Assembly (NCBI RefSeq): GCF_025971955.1
Contig: NZ_JAPDMX010000033.1
Coordinates: 310,001-374,000 of the forward strand
Direction: 5' to 3'
Length of the DNA: 64,000 bases
Source of the DNA: Shewanella subflava
GTDB lineage: Bacteria > Pseudomonadota > Gammaproteobacteria > Enterobacterales > Shewanellaceae
Shown: piece after piece, positions 29,337 to 38,544 of the stretch
Layout: the number at the start of each line of letters is the position of its first letter
Position numbering within the stretch: position 1 is the first letter of the stretch
Notes under the pieces: model-generated
The model's database searches: none
Seen by the model: only the letters and a program-made list of their open reading frames with translations
What the model was told of the DNA's origin: nothing
Made by a program: the position numbers and the translations under genes

Positions 29337-31619
29337 ATGACTGATCTAACAACGGTATTCGCAAATGCATGGAATAACTTTGTCGCAGGTGACTGGAAAA
29401 CTGAAGTCAATGTGCGTGATTTTATTCAAAAAAACTACACACCTTATTCTGGTGATGAATCATTTCTAGCGGATGCTACCGATGCCACATTATCTCTATG
29501 GGATAAAGTGATGGAAGGCATCAAACAAGAAAACACCACCCACGCCCCTATCGACTTCGATACTAAAATGGTATCGACCATTACCTCTCACGATGCGGGC
29601 TATATTAATCAGTCGCTTGAAACCATCGTAGGTTTACAAACCGATGCACCACTTAAACGTGCCATGCTCCCTAATGGCGGCATTCGTATGGTGGAAGGTT
29701 CATGTAAAGCTTACAACCGTGAATTAGACAGCGACGTTAACTATGTATATTCAGAATTACGTAAAACCCATAACCAAGGTGTATTCGATGTTTATACTCC
29801 TGAGATTATGGCGTGTCGTAAATCAGGGGTTTTAACCGGTTTACCTGATGCTTACGGCCGTGGCCGCATTATTGGTGATTACCGCCGTATTGCGTTATAC
29901 GGTATCGACTATTTAATGCAAGACAAGCTTGCCCAGTTCACTTCCTTACAAGCGCAGATGGAAGCGGGTGAAGATCTAAACAACGTCATTCAACTTCGAG
30001 AAGAAATTGCAGAGCAACATCGTGCACTTGCTCAAATGAAAGTGATGGCAGCTAAATATGGCTGTGACATTTCAAAACCAGCCACTTCAGCTAAAGAAGC
30101 CATTCAATGGACTTACTTTGGTTACCTTGCGGCAGTAAAAAGCCAAAATGGCGCGGCAATGTCATTAGGCCGTACATCAACCTTCTTAGATATCTATATT
30201 GAACGTGATATCAACAATGGTGTAATTACTGAGCAACAAGCGCAAGAGATGGTTGACCATTTTGTAATGAAGTTACGAATGGTGCGCTTTTTACGTACGC
30301 CTGAATACGATGAGTTATTCTCTGGTGACCCAATTTGGGCAACCGAATCTATTGCAGGTATGGGTGTAGATGGTCGCACGCTTGTAACAAAATCAAGCTT
30401 CCGCTTCTTGCACACGCTATACAACATGGGCCCAAGCCCTGAACCAAACATCACAGTACTTTGGTCAACACAATTACCGCAAGCCTTCAAAAGCTACTGC
30501 GCCAAAGTCTCCATTGATACCAGTTCAATTCAGTACGAAAATGATGATTTAATGCGTCCTGATTTCAACAATGATGACTATGCTATTGCATGTTGTGTTA
30601 GCCCTATGATTGTAGGTAAACACATGCAGTTTTTCGGCGCGCGCGCTAACCTAGCAAAAACCATGTTATATGCTATCAATGGTGGTGTTGATGAAAAACT
30701 GAAAACACAAATTGCACCTAAAACTGCTCCTATCACATCAGACGTACTCACATTTGATGATGTTATGGCACGTTTAGACTCGCAAATGGATTGGTTAGCA
30801 ACCCAATATGTCACTGCGTTAAACACGATTCATTACATGCATGACAAGTATTCTTACGAAGCGGCATTAATGGCATTACATGACCGTGATGTTCGCCGTA
30901 CTATGGCATGTGGTATTGCTGGCTTATCGATTGCAGCGGATTCACTTTCAGCCATTAAATATGCCAAAGTGACACCAATTCGTGACGAAAATGGCATCGC
31001 TATCGATTTTGAAATTGAAGGCGACTATCCAAAGTTTGGAAACAATGATGCACGTGTAGATGATATCGCTTGTGATTTGGTAGAACGTTTTATGGACAAA
31101 ATTCGCCATAAAAAAATGTACCGCAATGCGATTCCAACTCAATCTATTTTAACCATTACCTCTAATGTTGTTTACGGCAAAAAAACCGGTAATACACCAG
31201 ATGGGCGTAAAGCTGGAGCACCATTTGCTCCGGGTGCTAACCCTATGCACGGCCGCGATGAAAATGGCGCCATTGCTTCATTAACCTCCGTGGGTAAACT
31301 ACCCTTTGAGCATGCACAAGACGGTATTTCTTATACCTTCTCAATTGTACCAAATGCTTTAGGTAAAGAAGACACTGCACGCCGCAATAACCTTGCAGCA
31401 TTGATGGATGGATACTTCACCCACAATGATCGTCAAGAAGGTGGCCAACACTTAAACGTGAATGTAATGAACCGTGAAATGCTAGAGGATGCCATCGTCA
31501 ATCCTGATAAGTATCCACAGTTAACTATTCGCGTATCAGGTTATGCAGTCCGTTTCAATGCGCTGACCCCAGAGCAGCAGCAAGATGTTATTACCAGAAC
31601 CTTCACTAAAGGTTTATAA
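29337..31619 (+). CDS. pflB: Formate C-acetyltransferase (pyruvate formate-lyase)
   Basis: Glycyl-radical enzyme converting pyruvate and CoA to acetyl-CoA and formate in anaerobic metabolism. 760 residues, as in E. coli. The active-site pair is C419-C420 in IACCVSP, and the radical glycine is G735 in [14 protein letters not shown] precedes the ATG. It is followed by its activating enzyme, pflA, with a strong hairpin terminator between. Codon and base use match its neighbours. Confidence 0.98.
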   Translation: MTDLTTVFANAWNNFVAGDWKTEVNVRDFIQKNYTPYSGDESFLADATDATLSLWDKVMEGIKQENTTHAPIDFDTKMVSTITSHDAGYINQSLETIVGLQTDAPLKRAMLPNGGIRMVEGSCKAYNRELDSDVNYVYSELRKTHNQGVFDVYTPEIMACRKSGVLTGLPDAYGRGRIIGDYRRIALYGIDYLMQDKLAQFTSLQAQMEAGEDLNNVIQLREEIAEQHRALAQMKVMAAKYGCDISKPATSAKEAIQWTYFGYLAAVKSQNGAAMSLGRTSTFLDIYIERDINNGVITEQQAQEMVDHFVMKLRMVRFLRTPEYDELFSGDPIWATESIAGMGVDGRTLVTKSSFRFLHTLYNMGPSPEPNITVLWSTQLPQAFKSYCAKVSIDTSSIQYENDDLMRPDFNNDDYAIACCVSPMIVGKHMQFFGARANLAKTMLYAINGGVDEKLKTQIAPKTAPITSDVLTFDDVMARLDSQMDWLATQYVTALNTIHYMHDKYSYEAALMALHDRDVRRTMACGIAGLSIAADSLSAIKYAKVTPIRDENGIAIDFEIEGDYPKFGNNDARVDDIACDLVERFMDKIRHKKMYRNAIPTQSILTITSNVVYGKKTGNTPDGRKAGAPFAPGANPMHGRDENGAIASLTSVGKLPFEHAQDGISYTFSIVPNALGKEDTARRNNLAALMDGYFTHNDRQEGGQHLNVNVMNREMLEDAIVNPDKYPQLTIRVSGYAVRFNALTPEQQQDVITRTFTKGL

Positions 31620-31633
31620 ACTCTGCTAAAATT

Positions 31634-31664
31634 AGCTGTATCGAATATTCGATACAGCTTTTTT
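31634..31664 (+). terminator. Terminator between pflB and pflA
   Basis: A perfect 26-bp palindrome, AGCTGTATCGAAT then ATTCGATACAGCT (31634-31659), followed by a run of Ts to 31664. It should cut most pflB transcripts and lower pflA expression relative to pflB, fitting an activase needed in small amounts. Confidence 0.88.
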
Positions 31665-31706
31665 CTTTGCTCAATTTATAGGTACTCAGCATATAAAGGG
31701 GTTGTT

Positions 31707-32444
31707 ATGACAATCGGTCGTATTCACTCAATTGAATCATTTGGCACTGTAGATGGTCCCGGCATTCGTTATATTGCTTTTATGCAAGGCTGTTTAATGC
31801 GTTGTCAGTATTGTCACAACCGTGACACTTGGGATTTAGACGGTGGTAAAGAAGTCTCAGTTGATGAGTTAATGTCGCAAATCATGACCTATCGCCCGTT
31901 TTTAGAATCCAGTGGCGGTGGTGTTACTGCAAGCGGTGGTGAAGCAATTTTACAAGCTGAATTTGTTTCTGCGCTTTTTAAAGCCTGTAAGCAACAGCAT
32001 ATTCACACTTGCTTAGATACTAACGGCTTTGTCAGAAAATACGACGCTGTTATTGACGAGTTACTTGATAATACCGATCTTGTGCTGCTCGACATTAAAC
32101 AAATGGACGACCCAACCCATATTCTACTCACTAAAGTCAGTAATCAACGTACATTACAGTTTGCACAGTACCTAGCAGAACGTAACCAAAAAACCTGGAT
32201 ACGTTATGTTGTTGTTAATGGCTTTACTGATGATGTGGCATCTGCAATCCAATTAGCAGAATTTATTAAACCGATGCAAAACGTGGAAAAAGTGGAATTA
32301 TTACCGTATCACCAACTTGGTGAACATAAATGGCAAGCTTTTGGCGAAACATCCCCTTTAGCCAATGTGTCTCCACCCAGTAAAGAAACCCTGTTATCCA
32401 TTCAACAAGTTTTTACCGAACGTGGAATAGCAGCTCATTTTTAA
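31707..32444 (+). CDS. pflA: Pyruvate formate-lyase activating enzyme
   Basis: Radical-SAM activase that places the glycyl radical on PflB. 245 residues, the family length. The cluster ligands are C29, C33 and C36 in [13 protein letters not shown], and [11 protein letters not shown] is the SAM-binding Gly motif. AAAGGGG precedes the ATG at 5-nt spacing. Confidence 0.97.
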   Translation: MTIGRIHSIESFGTVDGPGIRYIAFMQGCLMRCQYCHNRDTWDLDGGKEVSVDELMSQIMTYRPFLESSGGGVTASGGEAILQAEFVSALFKACKQQHIHTCLDTNGFVRKYDAVIDELLDNTDLVLLDIKQMDDPTHILLTKVSNQRTLQFAQYLAERNQKTWIRYVVVNGFTDDVASAIQLAEFIKPMQNVEKVELLPYHQLGEHKWQAFGETSPLANVSPPSKETLLSIQQVFTERGIAAHF

Positions 32445-32483
32445 CTACGCTTGAATGAGATTAGCCCTTGTGTTTTCGCTTGA

Positions 32484-32927
32484 TTATAGCTCATCCCAAT
32501 AATGTGTGTCCAAGCGTTCAAAGGCAATATTAAGCAGTACCGCCAAATCTAAGTAACACGCTTTGGCGCCTAACGGTTGGCAAGTAACCCCCATTTGATT
32601 GAGCTTTTGACTCAGCTGGTTACTCCAATCAAATAAGGTTAACGGTAATGGGTGGCGAGCACGCCATCCTAACCATAATAGTCCCTGAATAGGCAGACTG
32701 ATGATAAGCAAGGTCATCGCTAAGGTTTGGGGTAAATGTGCCCAACCTAATACATAAATTTGGCTAAATGCGGCAAACAGGGCAATAACAGGCATTGCCC
32801 AAAAAGCAGTTTGAGTGGCTTTTACCACTCGATATTCAGGAAAATAAAAGCTTAACTGGCGCACCATAGGCCAAGTAGACATGTATTTTTTACCGTCGCG
32901 AATTAGCGTGACAACATTGAGTACCAA
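32484..32927 (-). CDS. yfbV: UPF0208 membrane protein YfbV
   Basis: 147 residues with two hydrophobic helices (about 40-60 and 67-85). GKKYMSTWPMVRQL and the C-terminal HYWDEL resemble E. coli YfbV, which confines MatP action to the terminus macrodomain. The start is probably a TTG at 32927: a stop lies three codons upstream in frame, and the next ATG would remove conserved residues. As in E. coli it neighbours ackA, divergently. Confidence 0.85.
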   Translation of the reverse strand: MVLNVVTLIRDGKKYMSTWPMVRQLSFYFPEYRVVKATQTAFWAMPVIALFAAFSQIYVLGWAHLPQTLAMTLLIISLPIQGLLWLGWRARHPLPLTLFDWSNQLSQKLNQMGVTCQPLGAKACYLDLAVLLNIAFERLDTHYWDEL

Positions 32928-33097
32928 AAAGAATTACCTAACATGATGGAACATGCTTAAACAATAGCATATTGAGTAAGTTTGTCCCAAATAAACAGCC
33001 AAAATGATATTGGCTAACACGATACCCATGCGCTGCTTCACCTCGATCAGGTTGCGCATTGTATAAAATTGTTGATTAAGCTTATTAAGGTCTAATT

Positions 33098-34315
33098 ATG
33101 TCAGATAACCAAGTGTCAGATAATTTAGTATTAGTTTTAAACTGTGGCAGTTCATCACTTAAATTTGCCGTTATTGGTGCCGAATCAGGTGAAGAGCATA
33201 TTTCGGGGTTGGCAGAATGCTTTGGTCTTGAAGATTCCCGTATCAAATGGAAAGCTCAAGGCGGCAAAAATGAGGCCAAATTAGGCGCATTTACCGCGCA
33301 TCGTGAAGCTGTTGAATATATTGTTAAAACGATTCTAGCTGGCCAACCAGAGTTAGCCGCACAAATTAAAGCCGTTGGGCATCGTATTGTTCATGGTGGC
33401 GAGAAATTTACTCGTTCAGTGATTATCACCCCAGATGTGATTCAGGGAATTGAAGACTGTGCATCACTTGCACCATTGCATAATCCTGCGCATTTGATTG
33501 GTATTCGTGCGGCAATGGCCTCATTTCCATCATTACCACAAGTCGCGGTATTCGATACCGCTTTTCACCAAACGATGCCTGAAAAAGCGTACGTTTATGC
33601 CTTGCCATATAAACTTTATCGCGAACATGGCATACGCCGTTATGGCATGCATGGCACCAGCCATCTTTATGTTAGTCGCGAAGCGGCTAAAGTACTGAAC
33701 AAACCGATTTCAGATACCAATGTTATCGTCGCTCACTTAGGTAATGGCGCGTCAGTAACAGCCATCAGAGGGGGTAAAAGCGTCGATACATCAATGGGGT
33801 TAACACCACTTGAAGGTTTGGTGATGGGCACACGCTGTGGCGACTTAGACCCTTCGATTATTTTTCATTTAGTCGACCAGTTAGGTTATACCCTTAAAGA
33901 AGTGAATAATGTACTGAACAAGCAAAGTGGCCTTTTAGGCATTTCTGAACTGACCAATGATTGCCGTGGCATTGAAGAAGGCTATCAAGATGGACACAAA
34001 GGCGCCACACTCGCATTAGAGATTTTCTGCTACCGTTTGGCGAAATACATTGCAGCTTATACCGTGCCACTTGGACGTTTAGATGCGATTATTTTCACCG
34101 GCGGCATTGGTGAAAACTCTGACATCATTCGTGCAAAAGTTTTGGATTTATTAGCTATATTTAACTTCACCGTTGATGAGACTAAAAACAAAGCAGCACG
34201 TTTCGGTCATGATGGCATTATCACTGCGGATAATAGCCCTGTTGCGATGGTGATCCCAACCAATGAAGAATGGGTTATCGCTGAAGATGCGGTTAAGCTA
34301 ATTTCAGCTAAGTAA
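33098..34315 (+). CDS. ackA: Acetate kinase
   Basis: Converts acetyl-phosphate and ADP to acetate and ATP, the energy-yielding end of the pfl-pta-ackA route. 405 residues. [12 protein letters not shown] near the N-terminus and the phosphate-binding [11 protein letters not shown] are clear. TTAAGG precedes the ATG. pta follows after 231 bp containing nested inverted repeats. Confidence 0.97.
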   Translation: MSDNQVSDNLVLVLNCGSSSLKFAVIGAESGEEHISGLAECFGLEDSRIKWKAQGGKNEAKLGAFTAHREAVEYIVKTILAGQPELAAQIKAVGHRIVHGGEKFTRSVIITPDVIQGIEDCASLAPLHNPAHLIGIRAAMASFPSLPQVAVFDTAFHQTMPEKAYVYALPYKLYREHGIRRYGMHGTSHLYVSREAAKVLNKPISDTNVIVAHLGNGASVTAIRGGKSVDTSMGLTPLEGLVMGTRCGDLDPSIIFHLVDQLGYTLKEVNNVLNKQSGLLGISELTNDCRGIEEGYQDGHKGATLALEIFCYRLAKYIAAYTVPLGRLDAIIFTGGIGENSDIIRAKVLDLLAIFNFTVDETKNKAARFGHDGIITADNSPVAMVIPTNEEWVIAEDAVKLISAK

Positions 34316-34344
34316 CGACAAATCTGAATATTAAGTATATGCCA

Positions 34345-34429
34345 AACAGGCATTTGCATGGCTCATTGGGTTATTCTGACATACAAATCCATGCAATAGC
34401 TTAAGCACTGATTTATGCATTTGCCTGTT
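34345..34429 (+). other. Nested inverted repeats in the ackA-pta gap
   Basis: The outer arms are AACAGGCA (34345-34352) and TGCCTGTT (34422-34429); the inner arms are TGCATGG (34355-34361) and CCATGCA (34389-34395). Transcribed, they could fold into one long stem-loop between ackA and pta. No T-run follows, so I read it as a processing or stability element or regulator sites, not a terminator. Confidence 0.55.
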
Positions 34430-34546
34430 GTCATGCCACAGTTCAAGTTTGCACCTTAGACATTGAACTTAGATTGTCTTTACACCAATTATTTATCGCT
34501 TAACCCCAGTTTAGGTTAGGTAAACATTACATGATTAGAGGTTTTT

Positions 34547-36694
34547 ATGTCTCGTAATATTATGCTGGTTCCAATCGGAATAGGCGTGGGTTTGACATCG
34601 ATCAGTTTAGGTATGGTACGCGCCCTTGAACGCAAAGGCGTTAAAGTGCAGTTTTTCAAACCTATTGCTCAAATTCGTTCAGGCGATAAAGGCCCAGAAC
34701 GTTCAACTACGATTTTAAGTAAGTCGCCAACGGTGAACCCACTTGAACCATTTAACATGGATCATGCTGAAGCCTTAATCCGTTCTGAGCAAACAGACGT
34801 ATTAATGGAACAAATCATTGCCAGAGCCGCAGAATGTGCATCAAATACTGAAACGATTGTGATTGAAGGTTTAGTGCCAACTCGCAGCCATCCATTTGCA
34901 GATGACATTAACTACGAAATAGCCAAAGCACTTGATGCGGATGTGGTATTTATTGCCACCCCAGGCAATGACACCCCCAACGGTCTAATGAACCGATTAG
35001 AGATAGCTTATAACTCGTGGGGCGGAGTTAAAAACAAACGTGTTATTGGTGCGGTAATCAACAAAATTGGCGCACCTACTGATGAAGAAGGCCGAGCTCG
35101 TCCGGACTTATCTGAAGTATTTGATCATAATGACATCAAAATTGGCGATACCGCTGGGATGTTCCAGTTACCAGGTAAAAGTCCGTTACGTATTTTAGGA
35201 AGTGTCCCCTTTAATTTGGATCTCATTTCACCACGAGCATCGGATTTGGCAAAGCATTTAAATGCTAAAATCATCAACGCGGGTGAAATGCATACCCGCC
35301 GCATGCGTCGAGTAACATTCTGTGCCCGTTCGATCCCCAATATGGTTAACCATATTAAAACCAACTCATTGTTGGTAACTTCAGGTGATCGCTCTGATGT
35401 CATTGTGTCCGCGTGTTTAGCGGCAATGAACGGCGTAAAAATTGGTGCTTTACTGCTAACCGGTGGTTATGAACCTGAACCTGAAATCATGAAGCTTTGT
35501 GAGCAAGCATTTGAGACTGGCTTGCCGGTTTTCTTAATTGACAGTAATACATGGCAAACGTCGCTTAATATTCAGCGATTTGATCATGAAGTGCCTGTTG
35601 ACGATTCAGTGCGCGTGGAAAAAGTACAAGAGTACGTTGCCAGCCATATCGATCAAAGCTGGATTGAAAGTGTCACTCAAGACTCAACCCGCGAACATCG
35701 TTTGTCGCCACCTGCATTCCGTTACAAGTTAACAGAGCTTGCCCGTGCTGCGCGTAAGACCATTGTACTGCCTGAAGGTGAAGAACCTCGTACAATCAAA
35801 GCTGCGGCAATTTGTGCTGAACGCGGTATTGCCCGTTGTGTGCTTTTAGGTAACAGAGAAGAAATTTTACGTATTGCTTCTGTTCAAGATGTCATATTAG
35901 GTGAAGGCGTTGAGATTATCGATCCTGAAACAGCACGTGACAGATATGTAGAGCCAATGCTTGGACTTCGTCGTCATAAAGGGTTGACGGAAGTGGTTGC
36001 TAAAGAGCAATTAGAAGACAACATGGTATTAGGTACCATGATGTTAGCTGAGGATGAAGTGGATGGTATTGTATCAGGTGCAATTAACACCACTGCGAAC
36101 ACTATCCGCCCACCTTTACAGCTGATTAAAACGGCGCCAGGTTCAAGTTTAGTGTCTTCAATCTTCTTTATGTTGATGCCTGATCAAGTACTGGTTTACG
36201 GCGATTGTGCGATTAATCCAGATCCGAATCCTGAGCAATTAGCAGATATTGCCATTCAGTCTGCTGAGTCGGCTGCGGCATTTGGTATCGAGCCACGAGT
36301 TGCGATGATCAGCTACTCTACAGGTACCTCAGGTACAGGTTCTGATGTCGATAAAGTGCGTGAAGCAACCCGTATTGCTAAAGAAAAACGTCCCGACTTA
36401 ATCATTGATGGTCCACTTCAATACGATGCGGCTGTAATGCCAAATGTAGCACAATCTAAAGCGCCAAATAGCCCTGTGGCTGGTAAAGCAACCGTCTTTG
36501 TATTCCCAGATTTAAACACAGGTAACACCACCTACAAAGCGGTTCAGCGAAGCGCCGATTTGATCAGTATTGGGCCTATGCTTCAGGGGATGCGTAAGCC
36601 TGTAAACGATTTATCCCGTGGTGCATTAGTTGATGATATTGTTTACACCATCGCATTAACAGCCATTCAAGCTGCACAAAATGAAGTAAAATAG
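34547..36694 (+). CDS. pta: Phosphate acetyltransferase
   Basis: Converts acetyl-CoA and phosphate to acetyl-phosphate. The 715 residues are the long enterobacterial type: an N-terminal P-loop-like/DRTGG regulatory region (about 1-380) and the catalytic PTA_PTB domain (about 390-710, with [16 protein letters not shown]). The long form is allosterically controlled by NADH and pyruvate in E. coli. It follows ackA and is ended by a strong terminator. Confidence 0.97.
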   Translation: MSRNIMLVPIGIGVGLTSISLGMVRALERKGVKVQFFKPIAQIRSGDKGPERSTTILSKSPTVNPLEPFNMDHAEALIRSEQTDVLMEQIIARAAECASNTETIVIEGLVPTRSHPFADDINYEIAKALDADVVFIATPGNDTPNGLMNRLEIAYNSWGGVKNKRVIGAVINKIGAPTDEEGRARPDLSEVFDHNDIKIGDTAGMFQLPGKSPLRILGSVPFNLDLISPRASDLAKHLNAKIINAGEMHTRRMRRVTFCARSIPNMVNHIKTNSLLVTSGDRSDVIVSACLAAMNGVKIGALLLTGGYEPEPEIMKLCEQAFETGLPVFLIDSNTWQTSLNIQRFDHEVPVDDSVRVEKVQEYVASHIDQSWIESVTQDSTREHRLSPPAFRYKLTELARAARKTIVLPEGEEPRTIKAAAICAERGIARCVLLGNREEILRIASVQDVILGEGVEIIDPETARDRYVEPMLGLRRHKGLTEVVAKEQLEDNMVLGTMMLAEDEVDGIVSGAINTTANTIRPPLQLIKTAPGSSLVSSIFFMLMPDQVLVYGDCAINPDPNPEQLADIAIQSAESAAAFGIEPRVAMISYSTGTSGTGSDVDKVREATRIAKEKRPDLIIDGPLQYDAAVMPNVAQSKAPNSPVAGKATVFVFPDLNTGNTTYKAVQRSADLISIGPMLQGMRKPVNDLSRGALVDDIVYTIALTAIQAAQNEVK

Positions 36695-36732
36695 GCCACT
36701 TCAACGGCAATTTATTGCTAGGTCGATAACAC

Positions 36733-36765
36733 AAAAAAGCACTGCTGTAATGGCAGTGCTTTTTT
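36733..36765. terminator. pta terminator, bidirectional
   Basis: AAAAAAGCACTGC (36733-36745) and GCAGTGCTTTTTT (36753-36765): a 13-bp stem including the A and T tracts, so it can work on either strand. Confidence 0.9.
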
Positions 36766-36861
36766 ATTACAAATTTTTACTGGATGAGGTAATTTTTAAC
36801 CAAGAAATATAGAACATAAAAAACAATGAGTTATGCAGTTTCAGCGAATTCGTTAACATAC

Positions 36862-36884
36862 TTGTCCACAGATTCTGTGGATAA
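36862..36884. promoter_or_regulatory. Pair of convergent DnaA-box-like sites
   Basis: TTGTCCACA (36862-36870) faces TGTGGATAA (36876-36884), the reverse of the perfect DnaA box TTATCCACA, with 5 nt between. It lies in the 422-bp gap between pta and a lipoprotein gene. The rest of that gap is A+T-rich; a 64-codon minus-strand frame there lacks support. Confidence 0.55.
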
Positions 36885-37116
36885 CCTTTAAGACGTGCAC
36901 TTTTAACGACTATTGAAATCAAGGTCGTGGCTAGGTTTAACTTTCTGTACACTTTCACCATAGCAATTTTTACACTAACCTTGCTAGTACTAAATTAATT
37001 ATAGATACTATTAGTCATTCATTTGGTTAAGTTTTATACCAACCCCATGACTTAAAACGGGTTTGCGTTTAATTTCTCCCTTACCTGCAGTTTTTTATAA
37101 GGTTATCAATATTCTT

Positions 37117-37554
37117 ATGTACAGATTCATTCTAATTTTCAGTTTATTAGCATTATTTGGCTGCGAGAAGCTCATCGAAAAAACAGAAGCACCACAAACT
37201 CCAGAAAGCGTCACGCTCAGTTTTTTTGAAGCCATTTATACCGACAGAGATGTTAGTAAAGCCCTCCCCTATGTCACCCCAGAGATGAGAGAGGTACTGG
37301 AACATTACCATATTGCCTCATCAGTACAACGTCATGTATTAGGGTTGTCAATGACAAACGTAACTATGAGTATTGATGAAATTGATATCGACTTTTTCCG
37401 TAAGTTTACCGATGAAGTGACCATTATTGTAAAAATGGAAGGACTAAAAGGCGGTAAACCTTGGGTTGATGACCGCACTCTTCGTCTTGAAAAACAAGGT
37501 AAAAAATGGGTGATTATTGAAGTTGTACCAGAAAAAGGTCGTATTAACGGTTAA
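37117..37554 (+). CDS. Small lipoprotein, NTF2-like/DUF4878-type
   Basis: 145 residues from the ATG at 37117. A lipoprotein signal ends at LLALFGC16, so it is probably anchored in a membrane by Cys16. The mature part (TPESVTLSFFEAIYTDRDVSKALPY, through VDDRTLRLEKQGKKWVI) resembles small NTF2-like lipoproteins of the DUF4878 kind, with alpha-beta-beta spacing. Its role is unknown. An upstream in-frame codon at 37063 would put extra residues before the signal, so it is rejected. No operon partner. Confidence 0.7.
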   Translation: MYRFILIFSLLALFGCEKLIEKTEAPQTPESVTLSFFEAIYTDRDVSKALPYVTPEMREVLEHYHIASSVQRHVLGLSMTNVTMSIDEIDIDFFRKFTDEVTIIVKMEGLKGGKPWVDDRTLRLEKQGKKWVIIEVVPEKGRING

Positions 37555-37700
37555 ACACTCCCTTCATCTTGATAGCCTGCAGATTGATCGCACTTAAGCT
37601 TGCAGGCTTAAGCACAGCTATACATTACATTTTCAACCACACATCCACTTAATCTCAAATACTCTTAACAAGCCGCGAATTGTTGAACGTAAAAAGATAA

Positions 37701-37728
37701 AAAAATAGCAGCCTAGGCTGCTATTTTT
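37701..37728. terminator. Bidirectional terminator, 28-bp perfect palindrome
   Basis: AAAAATAGCAGCCT meets AGGCTGCTATTTTT with no loop spacer (37701-37728). It ends the lipoprotein gene on the plus strand and the 26-codon gene on the minus strand. Confidence 0.88.
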
Positions 37729-37798
37729 AAATGTGCTTGTAATGTCTCTTGGAGAGTCAACCTAAATCCATAGATTGTTATTGCGAGTTCAGTAGTGA

Positions 37799-37879
37799 TT
37801 ACTCTTCGTCAGAAGGTAATGACTCTAACACGTCGTCTTTTACTTGGTAGTAAGCGTTTTCGTATTCATGAACTTCCAT
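37799..37879 (-). CDS. 26-residue acidic small protein, unknown
   Basis: An ATG at 37879 preceded by TTGGAG at 5-nt spacing, a strong ribosome binding site, opens a 26-codon frame. The peptide begins MEVHEYENAYYQVKDD and ends LPSDEE before TAA at 37799. It is very acidic with several Tyr and no membrane segment. A perfect bidirectional terminator lies about 70 bp beyond the stop. The site plus terminator argue for a real gene. I do not recognise the product. Confidence 0.55.
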   Translation of the reverse strand: MEVHEYENAYYQVKDDVLESLPSDEE

Positions 37880-37920
37880 AATCACTCCAATCTTCTTTTA
37901 AGGTCGTTGAGGGGCTAGGT

Positions 37921-38091
37921 ATGTTTATTATTGTGACAATTTTGTCAGTAACATTTGCCTATTCACAGAGAAGAGTACCAATCGCGTTCTTCTTGCTCAC
38001 AAGTATATCAACCAAAGGATCCTCATTACTAGCCTTAGTGCCAACTTATTACAAAAAACTTACAGAATTGAATGTTTTTATTGCTGAATAA
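37921..38091 (+). CDS. Possible 56-residue small protein
   Basis: ATG at 37921 after GAGG at 8-nt spacing, stop at 38089-38091. It begins MFIIVTILSVTFAYSQRR, a hydrophobic stretch then basic residues, and ends NVFIAE. It is divergent from the 26-codon gene, so its start region may just be that gene's promoter. No family recognised; weakly supported. Confidence 0.22.
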   Translation: MFIIVTILSVTFAYSQRRVPIAFFLLTSISTKGSSLLALVPTYYKKLTELNVFIAE

Positions 38092-38253
38092 TGCAATTTC
38101 AACCAAAAAAACATGAAAGACTTTCACAATGTTAGTCGTTTTTTATACCACCAATGCAAGTATTTTAAGGTTCATTGCTACCAATGGTTATAACAGAGCA
38201 TTTTCTTTAAGACTATATTGTAAGTAACCCCAACTGGTTTTTAGGGAGTAATA

Positions 38254-38478
38254 ATGAATACACTTATTGAATATGAAGCTAGCAAATTAGTGGATTTGTT
38301 TGGTAAAGCAGATGATTTAGCGATGCATTTGTTTATGGATAACATGAGCATGCCTGTGGATGTTCAAGACAGGCTCATCAGCGAGATCTCTGCGCTAAGC
38401 CAGATTAATCAACAATCTGTGGGTGAAATTATTGAGCATTATGGCCAAAGCCTGCTACCGGAACGTTTGCGTTGGTAA
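38254..38478 (+). CDS. Conserved-looking 74-residue small protein, unknown
   Basis: ATG at 38254 after AGGGAG at good spacing. 74 residues, mostly helical in appearance, acidic and without a signal: MNTLIEYEASKLVDLF, then NMSMPVDVQDRL, ending LLPERLRW. I do not recognise a domain. It has a clean terminator and a strong ribosome binding site, so it is probably expressed. It is convergent with hrpA. Confidence 0.65.
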   Translation: MNTLIEYEASKLVDLFGKADDLAMHLFMDNMSMPVDVQDRLISEISALSQINQQSVGEIIEHYGQSLLPERLRW

Positions 38479-38492
38479 TACATTGTCATTAA

Positions 38493-38523
38493 AAACCTCA
38501 ATTTTCAGCACAAATTGAGGTTT
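38493..38523. terminator. Shared terminator of the 74-codon gene and hrpA
   Basis: AAACCTCAATTT (38493-38504) and AAATTGAGGTTT (38512-38523) with a 7-nt loop. The T-tract is longer on the minus strand, so it suits hrpA best and also stops the convergent small gene. Confidence 0.8.
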
Positions 38524-38544
38524 AGCCTTAATCATCAATGCAAT

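Noticed and set aside
36767..36961. 64-codon minus-strand frame after pta
   Set aside because: No good ribosome binding site, and it runs across the DnaA-box pair; no recognisable product.
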